Below are positions 18,039-26,026 of a stretch of 33,855 nt of DNA, in pieces. Every line of letters starts with the position of its first letter. Positions within the stretch are counted from its first letter, which is position 1. Below the pieces are notes generated by a model. It saw nothing but the letters and a program-made list of their open reading frames with translations. It ran no database searches and was not told where the DNA came from. A program made the translations under genes and the position numbers. The stretch lies in IMG/VR virus record IMGVR_UViG_3300027985_000576, positions 1-33,855 of that record. One strand, 5' to 3'. Source of the DNA: a virus.

Positions 18039-18593
18039 TTATTCCTTTATAGAAATTTTATCAACTTGAATTCGACAAAGACGTAAAAATTTAACACCTT
18101 CATCTGATTTATAGTCATCTGCATATACTACTCTGATAATACCAGATGCTGCCATTGCTTGCGCACATCCGATACATGGAGCATGTGATACATACATAGT
18201 AGCACCTTCTAATGCAATGCCTTTTTTTGCTGCATAAAAGATTATATTACGTTCGGCATGGATAGTAGATTCTTTAGTTTTGGTAACTAATCCTGTACCC
18301 TTACAATTGCTACATGTAGTTAATCCAAACATTTCAGTATCATAGTTTCCTACGCCATCACATAGTTTACATTTAGTAGTTTCTTCGCAACAATTATCTT
18401 GTCCTGAGATAGTACCGTTCCATCCATCAAGTATAGTACGGTTATCTCTAACTGCTACAGCACCTACTTGAAGACGTTTACAGTAAGACATACTTGCAGC
18501 TTCAAAACAACGATTTAAAAAATATCTATCGTATTTATACTGTTTATCTAGCGATGGTAGAATTATATCCATCGCATATTTATAGTCTTTCAT
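18039..18593 (-). CDS. dcd: dCMP deaminase with DnaJ-like zinc insertion
   Basis: The 184-aa protein contains the zinc-dependent deaminase signature H112-A-E114 (STIHAERNIIF) and P-C140-x2-C143 (APCIGCAQAM). Asn/Asp-rich substrate residues (VAVRDNRTILDGWNG) lie in the N-terminal half. It converts dCMP to dUMP, the substrate of ThyX, whose gene is in the same transcription direction at 24077. Between the N-terminal strand pair and the HAE motif lies an insertion with two CxxCxGxG units (C75-C78, C94-C97), like the DnaJ zinc finger. Its start overlaps the phoH stop by 4 nt, so translation is coupled. Symbol used for dCMP deaminase; E. coli dcd is a dCTP deaminase of another family. Confidence 0.9.
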   Translation of the reverse strand: MKDYKYAMDIILPSLDKQYKYDRYFLNRCFEAASMSYCKRLQVGAVAVRDNRTILDGWNGTISGQDNCCEETTKCKLCDGVGNYDTEMFGLTTCSNCKGTGLVTKTKESTIHAERNIIFYAAKKGIALEGATMYVSHAPCIGCAQAMAASGIIRVVYADDYKSDEGVKFLRLCRIQVDKISIKE

Positions 18594-19948
18594 TTAGAGA
18601 ATATCTCCTCAGCAAATTCTGCAATATCAGAACGAACAATTCTTTCAAGAGGTACAGCATGCAGTTTAACTTTACGTTGTTCTTTAGTACATGCATCTAA
18701 CAGTACAGACAGTCCATTAGTAAACTTAGTTATATATGGATGGTCAATCTGTTTATTGGAACCGATGATAATACCTTTTGTATTTTCACCAAACCGTGTT
18801 ACGGTTTTTTGTAAAGATCCCTTAGAATAGTTTTGAGCTTCATCTATAATAACTACACGGTTTTTGATAGTTGTACCACGTAAACCTAGAGTGGTAGTTA
18901 CTGTAATGTTATATTCCTCTAGTAGTTCTGATTTCTTACTGGATACGAACTCTTCGAGTTCCTTTCCTTTAAGTTTAGAATCTTTATAACGTCTACGTAC
19001 AATAAAATCCATTACATCCCAAACAGGTGTAAAGAAAGGTGCATCTTTTTCTTCGTTACCAGAACGAAAACCATTTGCTTCTGCAGGTTCAACGTCGTCT
19101 ACTGAAGTTCTAACATACACGATACCACCGTACTGACGATTTTTAACTAATTGAATTGCATTTGAAAATGCAGTTAACGTTTTACCTGTACCTGCTGATG
19201 CTTCACATACAACGATATGGACATTAGGGTTTTGAATAGCTTTTGATAGAAAAAGTTGACCTGTATTCATCGGTGCTGCGTCTTGACGACGTAACTCGTT
19301 TTCAGTGTCTTTTCCTATTACTTCAATATATCCATTACGGATAGTAGCTAATTTTGTTTGTCCAGTATATTCATCGTAGAATACGTAATTATAATTCTGT
19401 ACTTCATATTCAGAATCTACAGCAGTAATTAGCTGATTATGCAGTTTAACAAATACTTCATTAGGTACAATTAGTTCTTTTACGAATTCACGTTCTTTGT
19501 ACTCTACAAATTTTAAGTCAACTACATTTAAGCCTGCTGCTGCTGCACGTTCACTACAACCTGCATCGTTTGTCATTAGAGTTAATTGACCATTAAAATG
19601 TTTTGTATACTCTTTTGCTATATGAATAATACGACTGTCATTTTCAGCCATATCAAATTTTGGATAGTGCTCTTTTGATACAGTTTCAATGTAGATTTCA
19701 TCATCGATTAGACTAGGTACTATAATCAAGTCCCCTATACGTTCTACCGGAAGTCTTGTTTTTCTTGTGAAGATACGAAAAAATTCTCTTACTTGATAAC
19801 GAATTGTAGGATCGGTAGAATACTTCTTGCTATCAATTTCATCAAGAACTGTTTCAGGAATAATAAGATTATTTTCCTTGCCTAATGTAAGCACATTATG
19901 TGCATCTAGTAGAATAATATTCGTATCTAATACGAGGTAGGGTTTCAT
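18590..19948 (-). CDS. phoH: PIN-PhoH fusion (PhoH2-type) RNA helicase/nuclease-like ATPase
   Basis: The 452-aa protein has an N-terminal PIN domain (residues ~1-145) with acidic residues in LVLDTN (D8), DEID (D36/E37/D39), AENDSR (D104) and MTNDAG (D128). A C-terminal PhoH ATPase domain (~225-452) shows Walker A EASAGTGKT (249-257) and Walker B VVIIDEAQ (365-372). PhoH2 proteins couple RNA unwinding with ribonuclease activity; in phages they are widespread and their role is unsettled. The start at ATG 19948 has AAGGACATAT upstream. It is tightly coupled to dCMP deaminase downstream and 21 nt from clpP upstream. All catalytic positions expected from family knowledge appear present. Confidence 0.92.
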   Translation of the reverse strand: MKPYLVLDTNIILLDAHNVLTLGKENNLIIPETVLDEIDSKKYSTDPTIRYQVREFFRIFTRKTRLPVERIGDLIIVPSLIDDEIYIETVSKEHYPKFDMAENDSRIIHIAKEYTKHFNGQLTLMTNDAGCSERAAAAGLNVVDLKFVEYKEREFVKELIVPNEVFVKLHNQLITAVDSEYEVQNYNYVFYDEYTGQTKLATIRNGYIEVIGKDTENELRRQDAAPMNTGQLFLSKAIQNPNVHIVVCEASAGTGKTLTAFSNAIQLVKNRQYGGIVYVRTSVDDVEPAEANGFRSGNEEKDAPFFTPVWDVMDFIVRRRYKDSKLKGKELEEFVSSKKSELLEEYNITVTTTLGLRGTTIKNRVVIIDEAQNYSKGSLQKTVTRFGENTKGIIIGSNKQIDHPYITKFTNGLSVLLDACTKEQRKVKLHAVPLERIVRSDIAEFAEEIFSK

Positions 19949-19969
19949 ATATGTCCTTATAAAGGAAGT

Positions 19970-20554
19970 TCACTCACAAGTATTTGTGAGCAGTAGTGCT
20001 TGTTTATTTCCCCAACGTTCAATAACTTCGTCTTTACCCATCCAAAGGTCTTTACCGTCAATAACGTCTTGCATTTCGTTATCGGTAAGGAATCCTTTAT
20101 AAAAGCATTTAAAAGTATTGTTAAGAGATTTATCAGCAAATTCTTGACGAGCTTTCATTTCATGACCTTTACCTGACATACCACCAGAGTAGTTATGAAT
20201 CATAAAGGCAGTATGATTTGCTACTTCAATTTGATCACAGGCTAATGCAATAAGAGTACCTGCAGAAGCTACAGTTCCTGATAGTTTTGCGATAACGAGT
20301 GCGTCAGATTGCTCAATTGCATCGATGATCATAAATGCTGAATCGATAAGACCCCCAGGGGTATTTAAATAGACATAAAATGTATCAAGTACCGTAGCTG
20401 CACGAAGTTTATGACAAAATTCATTATACAGATAAGGATCTGAGATATTATCGCTAATATATACGTGAGTAATATTTTTATTTACAATAATAGGTACATC
20501 TTGATCCCAGACACTATATTTAGCAGTAGGTTGGACAGAGATTGGAATTTCCAT
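19970..20554 (-). CDS. clpP: ClpP-like serine protease
   Basis: The 194-aa protein fits the ClpP/crotonase fold. It shows NTPGGLIDSAF (residues 64-74) for the oxyanion region, catalytic S97 in GTVASAGTL, H120 in FMIHNYSGG and D169 in GKDLWMG, a full Ser-His-Asp triad. The length matches bacterial ClpP (about 200). Bacterial ClpP needs a Clp ATPase; none is visible here, so it would have to use a host unfoldase or act alone, for example in prohead maturation or host takeover. It lies among early/middle nucleotide genes rather than next to capsid genes, which argues against a dedicated head protease. The start at 20554 follows AAGGAAAATAA. Confidence 0.9.
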   Translation of the reverse strand: MEIPISVQPTAKYSVWDQDVPIIVNKNITHVYISDNISDPYLYNEFCHKLRAATVLDTFYVYLNTPGGLIDSAFMIIDAIEQSDALVIAKLSGTVASAGTLIALACDQIEVANHTAFMIHNYSGGMSGKGHEMKARQEFADKSLNNTFKCFYKGFLTDNEMQDVIDGKDLWMGKDEVIERWGNKQALLLTNTCE

Positions 20555-20857
20555 TTATTTTCCTTCGAATTGTTTTTGTTTAAGCAAGTAACCTTCTAAC
20601 GCCCAGATTTGATTACGGGCATCGTCAAAAGCGATTTTCTTACCAAGTTCTTCATCAAAATTACTCATAGATACTGCTGCAGATTTTCCTACTACAACGT
20701 ATCCATTTTTTAAGTGCAATGCACAAATAGTAGTTGTAGTATTAGTTACTCTAAAATACTCACTATACAAAATAGTATCGGTGATACTTTTAGGAGTAAG
20801 TCTTGGAGCTGTTAAATTTTTATCTGTAATTTCTTGTTCGATTTCTAATTCAGTCAT
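20555..20857 (-). CDS. N4 Gp49 / Sf6 Gp66 family protein
   Basis: The 100-aa product shows the family signature clearly. A T-x-x-I-x-D-T-I start segment is followed by TTTTICALHLKNGYVVVGKSA, quoted in part as ICALHLKNGYVVVGKSA. Then comes the block NFDEELGKKIAFDDARNQIW and the ending ALEGYLLKQKQ. The family (Phage protein Gp49-like) is common in phage early regions, but its biochemical function is not established. It abuts clpP: the clpP ATG lies 1 nt after this stop. It is preceded by the DUF6378-like gene, all in one operon. Confidence 0.8.
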   Translation of the reverse strand: MTELEIEQEITDKNLTAPRLTPKSITDTILYSEYFRVTNTTTTICALHLKNGYVVVGKSAAVSMSNFDEELGKKIAFDDARNQIWALEGYLLKQKQFEGK

Positions 20858-20866
20858 ATTATACCT

Positions 20867-21193
20867 TTAAGTGTTCTTACCATGAAGGATATCTACAACT
20901 AGTTGGGAATATCCTGCAATATCTTTCCATGAATCATCGTAATAGGCATCACCATTAGCGATACGTCCTAATTTATGACAAATCATAATAATAGCTTCCA
21001 TCATATAAGGCTCGATCGCTGGACCTTGTGGATGTGTTTTTGTGTAATGTGTTAATACAGTACTACGAAGTATACTAGATACTTCTGAATGGTTTTTAAA
21101 CGATCCATAGCGATTACCACGTTGTTCTAAAGTTTCATTAATAGTTCCTGATGTATTTTCACCAGCATCGTTTACTTTTGCTACTTCTGACAT
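20867..21193 (-). CDS. DUF6378-like phage protein
   Basis: The 108-aa product has a variable N-terminal ~25 residues followed by a conserved-looking segment. This includes LEQRGNRYGSFKNHSEVSSI, then MMEAIIMICHKLGRIANGD, and finally SWKDIAGYSQLVVDIL. This pattern (Gly-x-Arg-Tyr-Gly, a Met-x-Lys-helix, an Asp-x-Trp-x-Asp-x2-Gly-Tyr helix) matches small helical phage proteins annotated as DUF6378, which look like remnants of the MazG-type all-alpha fold. The function is unknown. It begins at ATG 21193 with AAAGGAAATAAA upstream and is 18 nt downstream of nrdA in the operon. Confidence 0.7.
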   Translation of the reverse strand: MSEVAKVNDAGENTSGTINETLEQRGNRYGSFKNHSEVSSILRSTVLTHYTKTHPQGPAIEPYMMEAIIMICHKLGRIANGDAYYDDSWKDIAGYSQLVVDILHGKNT

Positions 21194-21211
21194 TTTATTT
21201 CCTTTTTAGAT

Positions 21212-22948
21212 TTATCCATGACAGCTAAGACATTCTGACTTATCTACATGGTATGTTGAGTCTTCGTTTAGACTATAAATGTAGTAAAGCGATTCTACCC
21301 ATTCATCTATGGCTGCTAAATGGTGCAATCTTGAAATCTCTTCCTCAGATTCTTCTTTAGTGAAGTACAGATTAAGTGACTGTCCTTGACCACCGCCACC
21401 TTGAACCATAATACGCTGACGGTGAGAAGCCATTAAAATAATACTTTCTTGATTGATCTCAAAAGCTGTACGTAGATACATTTTTTCATGATCAGTCAAC
21501 CAATTTTGTCCTTGTACAGAACCTTGGTTTTCTGCTACTTCACGCATAACTTCTTCGGTATAGTAGCCACGTTCTTTCATTAATCTAAGAAAGACGGGAT
21601 TGACACGATAAATCGTACCACCTGCTGTATCTTGTTCATAAACATTAGCAAATACAGGACCAATACCTTCAGATACACCACCCATAATAACTGATGTAGA
21701 TTTAGTAGGCGGTAGTGCTAAACGATGCGAAAAACGTTCACCATATCCTTTCATCCATTCAGGTTCTCCAACTTCTCTTGCAAGAAGTTTTGATGCCCGT
21801 AATGTTTCAGTATCAAGATGCTTCATTACAATTTGATTAAGTTGTACAGATTGAAAATCTCCGAAAGCCCAACCTTGCATTTGGTAGTATGTTGATAAAC
21901 CAAGCATACCTAAACCGATTGCTCTTGATTTTTCAGTAAACGCAATAATACGTTCAAATCCAGGTTCTTGTTTGGCCTTAATAAGCATATCAGAAATTAC
22001 TGCATCAAGAAATATAGTAGCAATTTGAACTGCATAAGTATTTTTCCATTCATCATATTTTGCAATATTCATAGAAGAAAGTACACAAGTAAATGAGTGA
22101 TCTTTGTCAGACATCAAGTTAATTTCTGCACAGAGATTAGAATGTCTTACGTAAAAGTTTTTATCTTTATACATTTGAGGACGATGACGATTTACTTTAT
22201 CAAGAAAATAAAAATATCCTTTTCCTGTGATCAGTTTAGTACGAAGAATCTTTTTCCAGATATAGTCTGCTCTTGCAGGATCTTTTTCAAAGAGTTCGTT
22301 AAACTCATCAGTCATATTCCAACCTATATCCCAACCTTTGTTGTCTGCAATAATTTGATCGCATAATTCATCAAAATCTAGATGAAGTGGGTTAAGGTAT
22401 TGTCCAATAGAGCCTCTACGAGTACCTTGTGAAATATCTCGCATATCTTCTACTGCACCAGATGCAGGTTGCATAATCCCGTTAGCTGTACCACCTTTAG
22501 AGATAAGAGATCCTCTGTGTCTAACTGGATCTAGACACCAAGAAGTACCGTACCCACGTTGCGTCAATTGGGCAATTTCCATACGGGCTTGGTAAAAACT
22601 ACGTATACTATCTCCGATGTAAGTACCGGAACATGCAATAGGATGTCCACGATTATTTCCCATATTCGTAAGGATTGGGGTAGATGGGGATAACCATCCT
22701 TTCCACATAACGTCAAAAAATGCATCATACCATGTAGTATAGCCAAAGTAAGATGGAATCTGGAAATCAGTAAGTTCTGCAGCACGTTTAGCGATACGAA
22801 CATACATGTCACGTGGTGTCTCTGCAACATCAAGGTAGTTTTGCTCTGTAAGTAGTTGGTAACCTGCGGTAGTTAACCATTCTGGTGCAAGACCATCTTT
22901 TTGCAGTTGTTTGCGTTGATGTGATAAACGTTCATATTTATTGCTCAT
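21212..22948 (-). CDS. nrdA: class I ribonucleoside-diphosphate reductase, alpha subunit
   Basis: The 578-aa protein carries the catalytic set of class I NrdA. C106 (HPIACSGTY) and C288 (FTCVLSSMN) form the redox pair, with N271-x-C273-x-E275 (NLCAEI) at the radical site. A tandem Tyr pair (ESLYYIY) near the C-terminus serves radical transfer, and a C-terminal Cys pair (ECLSCHG) reduces the active site. It makes dNDPs from NDPs together with NrdB, encoded just upstream. It is shorter than E. coli NrdA (about 760 aa): no N-terminal ATP-cone is seen, so allosteric activity control (dATP shut-off) is probably absent, as in several phage enzymes. The gene order is nrdB, a 30-aa peptide, then nrdA. 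Confidence 0.93.
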   Translation of the reverse strand: MSNKYERLSHQRKQLQKDGLAPEWLTTAGYQLLTEQNYLDVAETPRDMYVRIAKRAAELTDFQIPSYFGYTTWYDAFFDVMWKGWLSPSTPILTNMGNNRGHPIACSGTYIGDSIRSFYQARMEIAQLTQRGYGTSWCLDPVRHRGSLISKGGTANGIMQPASGAVEDMRDISQGTRRGSIGQYLNPLHLDFDELCDQIIADNKGWDIGWNMTDEFNELFEKDPARADYIWKKILRTKLITGKGYFYFLDKVNRHRPQMYKDKNFYVRHSNLCAEINLMSDKDHSFTCVLSSMNIAKYDEWKNTYAVQIATIFLDAVISDMLIKAKQEPGFERIIAFTEKSRAIGLGMLGLSTYYQMQGWAFGDFQSVQLNQIVMKHLDTETLRASKLLAREVGEPEWMKGYGERFSHRLALPPTKSTSVIMGGVSEGIGPVFANVYEQDTAGGTIYRVNPVFLRLMKERGYYTEEVMREVAENQGSVQGQNWLTDHEKMYLRTAFEINQESIILMASHRQRIMVQGGGGQGQSLNLYFTKEESEEEISRLHHLAAIDEWVESLYYIYSLNEDSTYHVDKSECLSCHG

Positions 22949-23041
22949 TTAAAATACCTTTCCTAAAATAAAGCCGACAATTCCAACAATAATTACTGAA
23001 CCAAAATATAAATAAATTAAAGGTGTAAAATTAAATCCCAT
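22949..23041 (-). CDS. 30-aa single-span membrane peptide
   Basis: Between nrdB and nrdA an ATG at 23041 is preceded by GGAG (CCGTGTAAGG/GGAGAAATAAA context) and reads 30 codons. The peptide is MGFNFTPLIYLYFGSVIIVG then IVGFILGKVF: one hydrophobic helix with a Lys near the end. The nrdB stop lies 1 nt upstream and the nrdA ATG 1 nt downstream, so the frame fills the gap exactly. This supports a real translated gene. A longer version of this frame starting inside nrdB is not needed. The function is unknown; a small membrane protein is the only safe statement. Confidence 0.65.
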   Translation of the reverse strand: MGFNFTPLIYLYFGSVIIVGIVGFILGKVF

Positions 23042-23042
23042 T

Positions 23043-24059
23043 TTATTTCTCCGTGTAAGGTAATCTTGATAGATTATCAAATTTCCAAGATCTACGATAT
23101 TGGGAAGTATTTGCCGCAAAGAAGTCATGACTTTTAATAGATTTTGTTCCTTTATAGAACCAATCTGCAATAGTATTTTTTTCGATAGGATAGTATGGAC
23201 TATATCCTAACATTTTTAAAACTTCATTTCCGCGTGAACGAATGAAGATTTTTAAATCTGCTCCTCTAATATCATTTATTGCTACATCTCCAGGGAAGGT
23301 ATAGTCAATAATTGCATCTTCATGAGCAATAATTTCTTTTAGTACTGCAATGATATCAGCGTAACGTTTTCCATAATCTACACTTCTACCTGCTTTAACC
23401 TCTTCCATCATGTATGTCTGGAATAAGTATCCTGCAAACTTTCCGTGCAGTTGTTCATCTTGAATAACAAAATCTACGCCGGTCAGCGTATTTTTCATAA
23501 GATTATGTCCATTAGCTTTGAATGACTTTAGCATAGCAAAATTGCTAAATAGCAGTACTTGTTCAATCATAGCTACTGTAGCTAAAGATAATGGTTTATC
23601 AGCATCAAGATTAGACGTGATATGTGATAATAATTCTAATTTGTTCTTTAAAACAGTAATAGTTTGTTGATTCTTAGCAATAGTTTCTGGATCAATGTTA
23701 AGTACATCTGACATTTTTTGATAGAAGAATGCATGTACAGATTTTTCCATACGGGCAATCTCAGCACATGCTCCTTCAATTTCAGAATGTGGAAACCATT
23801 TTTGAATACGTTCCCATACTTCACCAACTTGCTGTTCAATCTCAACAAAAGTCTGTAGGGTTACGCTATTCAAATTAAACTGTTCTGGTGACATAATAGC
23901 CAAGAAATCATGTTTATCGTTTTCAACAGGAATTTCTTGAGCTGTCCAAGTAACATCTTGTTGATCTTCCATAATTTCTTTAGCTTGAGGGTAAAGATAG
24001 AGGCCAAATAGCGGATTTGGAGTCTCAATAGGGAGTTTTTCCATGTTCATTTCCTTCAT
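23043..24059 (-). CDS. nrdB: class I ribonucleoside-diphosphate reductase, beta subunit
   Basis: The 338-aa protein is an R2-type helical ferritin-like protein. Candidate metal ligands are E73/E75 (FVEIEQ), E105 with H109 (MEKSVHAFFY), a Glu in AMIEQVLLF, and E and H in IQDEQLHGKF. Y113 lies 4 residues after H109, where the radical Tyr is expected. The first Glu/His pair is spaced E-x3-H rather than the E-x2-H of E. coli, and the residue three before His is Lys. The C-terminal tail (RSWKFDNLSRLPYTEK) would dock on NrdA. Two starts are possible: ATG 24059 or ATG 24044 (MEKLPIE), the latter with AAGGA 7 nt upstream. It pairs with the nrdA gene downstream. Confidence 0.88.
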   Translation of the reverse strand: MKEMNMEKLPIETPNPLFGLYLYPQAKEIMEDQQDVTWTAQEIPVENDKHDFLAIMSPEQFNLNSVTLQTFVEIEQQVGEVWERIQKWFPHSEIEGACAEIARMEKSVHAFFYQKMSDVLNIDPETIAKNQQTITVLKNKLELLSHITSNLDADKPLSLATVAMIEQVLLFSNFAMLKSFKANGHNLMKNTLTGVDFVIQDEQLHGKFAGYLFQTYMMEEVKAGRSVDYGKRYADIIAVLKEIIAHEDAIIDYTFPGDVAINDIRGADLKIFIRSRGNEVLKMLGYSPYYPIEKNTIADWFYKGTKSIKSHDFFAANTSQYRRSWKFDNLSRLPYTEK

Positions 24060-24076
24060 TTAAAACCTTAATCTTA

Positions 24077-24820
24077 TCAATCTTTAGCTTTAGTTTCAAT
24101 AAATTCTTCAAATAGATATTTATGTTCAGCAGGAAGTTGTTCATAAATTGTAATAGCAAGATTACGAATCTCTTGAAGAGCAGCTTTGCTTGTGCGAAGT
24201 TGAAGAAAATTTTGTAAACTACGAGCATTAACTGTCCAAACTAAGGATGTCTTATAAGATTCGGGTAAACAGTATTTAGCCGTATCATTAGAAATGCCTT
24301 TAACTAATTGTTTCCAAAGTCCGTGTAAAGCAATTACACCGGCAGAATCTACAGAAGCATTTCCAGTAGTTACTAAGTATTTTTTTGCTCGTTCGGATGC
24401 TTCATTATTTACTAATATACATGGTGTTTTATCACTATCTAATGTTAGTTCTAGAAATGGCATTTCTTCTTTGAGCTCTTTTAAAGTATATCTAGTAGAT
24501 TTTACACTAAGAGAGGCATGACGATGTCTAGCAAGTTCTTGAAGACATGCACGAGAAATACCATCAATATCGAACGAGTAATTAAGATGTTCTAAAGTAG
24601 AAGCATGTTTATTTTTATTGCCTACGCGATGAATTAACTCTCTGTCTTTGAAACCTTCCCCGTAAATTTCTACGTCATCTCCACCATGAGTTATTGAACC
24701 AATATGATAAGGTTCTCCATCTACCAAGAATGTGTCAGATTTATCTTCGCTTGCCCAACACTTTCGAATGGCACGAGCTGCCACCCAAAGTGGTGTATGA
24801 TGTAGCAGCTCTACTTTCAT
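24077..24820 (-). CDS. thyX: FAD-dependent thymidylate synthase ThyX
   Basis: The 247-aa protein has the ThyX signature RHRx7S: R98-H99-R100 with S108 and the following RY (ARHRHASLSVKSTRY). It also has an upstream TLEHLNYSFDIDGISRAC that forms part of the FAD/dUMP site and a later LPESYKTSLVWTVNARSLQN with family-typical Asn-Ala-Arg-Ser. The enzyme methylates dUMP to dTMP using methylene-tetrahydrofolate and FADH2. With dCMP deaminase supplying dUMP and ribonucleotide reductase upstream, it completes a dTTP route. It lies 4 nt after the HU-like gene and 17 nt before nrdB, so it is part of the same operon. Confidence 0.95.
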   Translation of the reverse strand: MKVELLHHTPLWVAARAIRKCWASEDKSDTFLVDGEPYHIGSITHGGDDVEIYGEGFKDRELIHRVGNKNKHASTLEHLNYSFDIDGISRACLQELARHRHASLSVKSTRYTLKELKEEMPFLELTLDSDKTPCILVNNEASERAKKYLVTTGNASVDSAGVIALHGLWKQLVKGISNDTAKYCLPESYKTSLVWTVNARSLQNFLQLRTSKAALQEIRNLAITIYEQLPAEHKYLFEEFIETKAKD

Positions 24821-24824
24821 AGAG

Positions 24825-25055
24825 TTAGCCTACACGAGTTTTAAGCGCAGCATAGGGACGGAATTTAGGAGTAGTTTTTCCGTTAGAACGTTCAAATTTT
24901 TCAAATTTACCAAAACCAGCGATACGAACTTCAGTACCTTCTGCAACAGTATCAGAGATAATATTAAGGAATTCGTTAAGAAATTCACCAGCAGCTTTTT
25001 TAGTTTGGAAATGTTCAGTACTTGCCATTGCAGCAATAAGTTGTTTTTTATTCAT
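24825..25055 (-). CDS. HU/IHF-family DNA-binding protein, short-arm variant
   Basis: The 76-aa protein begins MNKKQLIAAMA, with the helix-turn-helix body AAGEFLNEFLNIISDTVAEG and the beta segment EVRIAGFGKFEKFER, which is diagnostic of HU/IHF. It ends PKFRPYAALKTRVG, matching the usual C-terminal helix. The DNA-intercalating arm, normally about 20 residues with a central Pro, is reduced to a few residues (SNGKTTP). The protein is therefore about 14 residues shorter than HU and probably bends DNA less. Phage HU-like proteins compact DNA or assist replication. The start at 25055 follows AAGGATATATAC. A 107-nt gap upstream separates it from the SSB-like gene. Confidence 0.88.
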   Translation of the reverse strand: MNKKQLIAAMASTEHFQTKKAAGEFLNEFLNIISDTVAEGTEVRIAGFGKFEKFERSNGKTTPKFRPYAALKTRVG

Positions 25056-25162
25056 GTATATATCCTTACATATAGTTATTTGGTAGGATTTACATAGGTA
25101 TCAGGTTTAAACTTTTCTATTTTACTAGTAGTAGGTTCCTGCCTAAAACCTGTGTTAGCTAA

Positions 25163-25837
25163 TTATTTAGCAAACTTACTACGTTTAGCAGATGCAGCCG
25201 GAGCAGCTTTAGTAGAAGTGGAAGAACCACCTTTACGTGCTTCAATCATAGCAGTAACTTCTTCTTCTGTAACATCACGGTATCCAACGTCACCAAAATA
25301 TTTGGATTGTTTTTCAAACCGTACACCAACTTCAGATTCATTAATAATTTCATCAGCAGAAGCATTATCGTTAGCCCGGAAGAAACCTTTAACAGTACGT
25401 TGTTCACCGATAGTACCATCTTTTTTACGGTAGTAGTCTTGTTTAATCCACATCTTAACTTCTACGTCTTCAAATTCTTCAAAGATAGCAACATCTTTTT
25501 CAGAACCACCTTTACCGATAGGAAGAGTAGCTTCAACCGGTTCAAAGCTAGTTTCGATATCTACATCGGCAATTGTACACAGACTACCAAATACTTTTTG
25601 ATTACCCTCAAGAATTTTAGAGTTATCATAAGTAGCCATAGGAAGAGCTCCATACAGCATTTGTTTGTTATCGTTTCCAAGATCTACGTAAAACCCAATA
25701 GAGGTAGCTCCGTGTTCGTTTTGGTCTACAGTTACAGCAAGAATAGTTACACCATAAACACCAGAGGTAGCAATAAATGTAGTACCACCTGTAGGTTTAG
25801 CAACGTCTTCTTTTGTAACGCTTAATTTGAATGACAT
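25163..25837 (-). CDS. putative single-stranded DNA-binding protein
   Basis: The 224-aa protein has a beta-rich body (residues ~1-150) with alternating strands (GVYGVTILAVTVDQNEHG, GFYVDLGNDNKQMLYG, VEVKMWIKQDYYRKKDG, TVKGFF). A flexible Ala/Ser/Lys tail follows (SSTSTKAAPAASAKRSKFAK). An OB-fold-like core with a low-complexity tail, next to a Sak4-like ATPase, is the usual place and shape of phage SSB-like proteins of the Sak4 module. The tail here is basic rather than acidic, unlike T7 gp2.5 or bacterial SSB. No strong family motif was recognised, so the call rests on context and composition. The start at 25837 follows AAAGGACATGAA. Confidence 0.55.
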   Translation of the reverse strand: MSFKLSVTKEDVAKPTGGTTFIATSGVYGVTILAVTVDQNEHGATSIGFYVDLGNDNKQMLYGALPMATYDNSKILEGNQKVFGSLCTIADVDIETSFEPVEATLPIGKGGSEKDVAIFEEFEDVEVKMWIKQDYYRKKDGTIGEQRTVKGFFRANDNASADEIINESEVGVRFEKQSKYFGDVGYRDVTEEEVTAMIEARKGGSSTSTKAAPAASAKRSKFAK

Positions 25838-25884
25838 TTCATGTCCTTTATAAATAATTTTTTGAGGTAGTTATACACTCAGCA

Positions 25885-25910
25885 GAACACTAGGGAGAGA
25901 TCTAGTGCTC
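25885..25910 (-). repeat. hairpin, 9-bp stem
   Basis: GAACACTAG (25885-25893) pairs with CTAGTGCTC (25902-25910) over an 8-nt loop, with one wobble pair. It lies about 50 nt upstream of the SSB-like gene start on the minus strand. The right arm CTAGTGCTC is repeated at 26172-26180. No T run follows on the minus strand, so it is not an obvious terminator. Confidence 0.7.
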
Positions 25911-26026
25911 AGATGAAGGTATAGGTATAGGTGGTAGGATTCGAACCTGCTACTCACCATTTACTTCTTCATAATTAAAATAGTGCCTAGATATCTTTAT
26001 AGTCCGCTCTAGGCTATAGACTTTAT

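Noticed and set aside
22949-23170. 73-aa version of the frame between nrdB and nrdA
   Set aside because: The first 43 residues lie inside nrdB in another frame without a ribosome binding site. Only the last 30 residues from ATG 23041 have one.
25307-25825. 172-aa plus-strand frame opposite the SSB-like gene
   Set aside because: Its Phe/Ser/Thr-rich composition is the antisense of Glu/Lys/Asp codons. It has no ribosome binding site and opposes the operon direction.
25925-26010. Ordinary tRNA gene on the minus strand
   Set aside because: Only the T-arm fits. No 5' acceptor strand complementary to CACCTAT, no D-arm and no anticodon arm occur within 100 nt.
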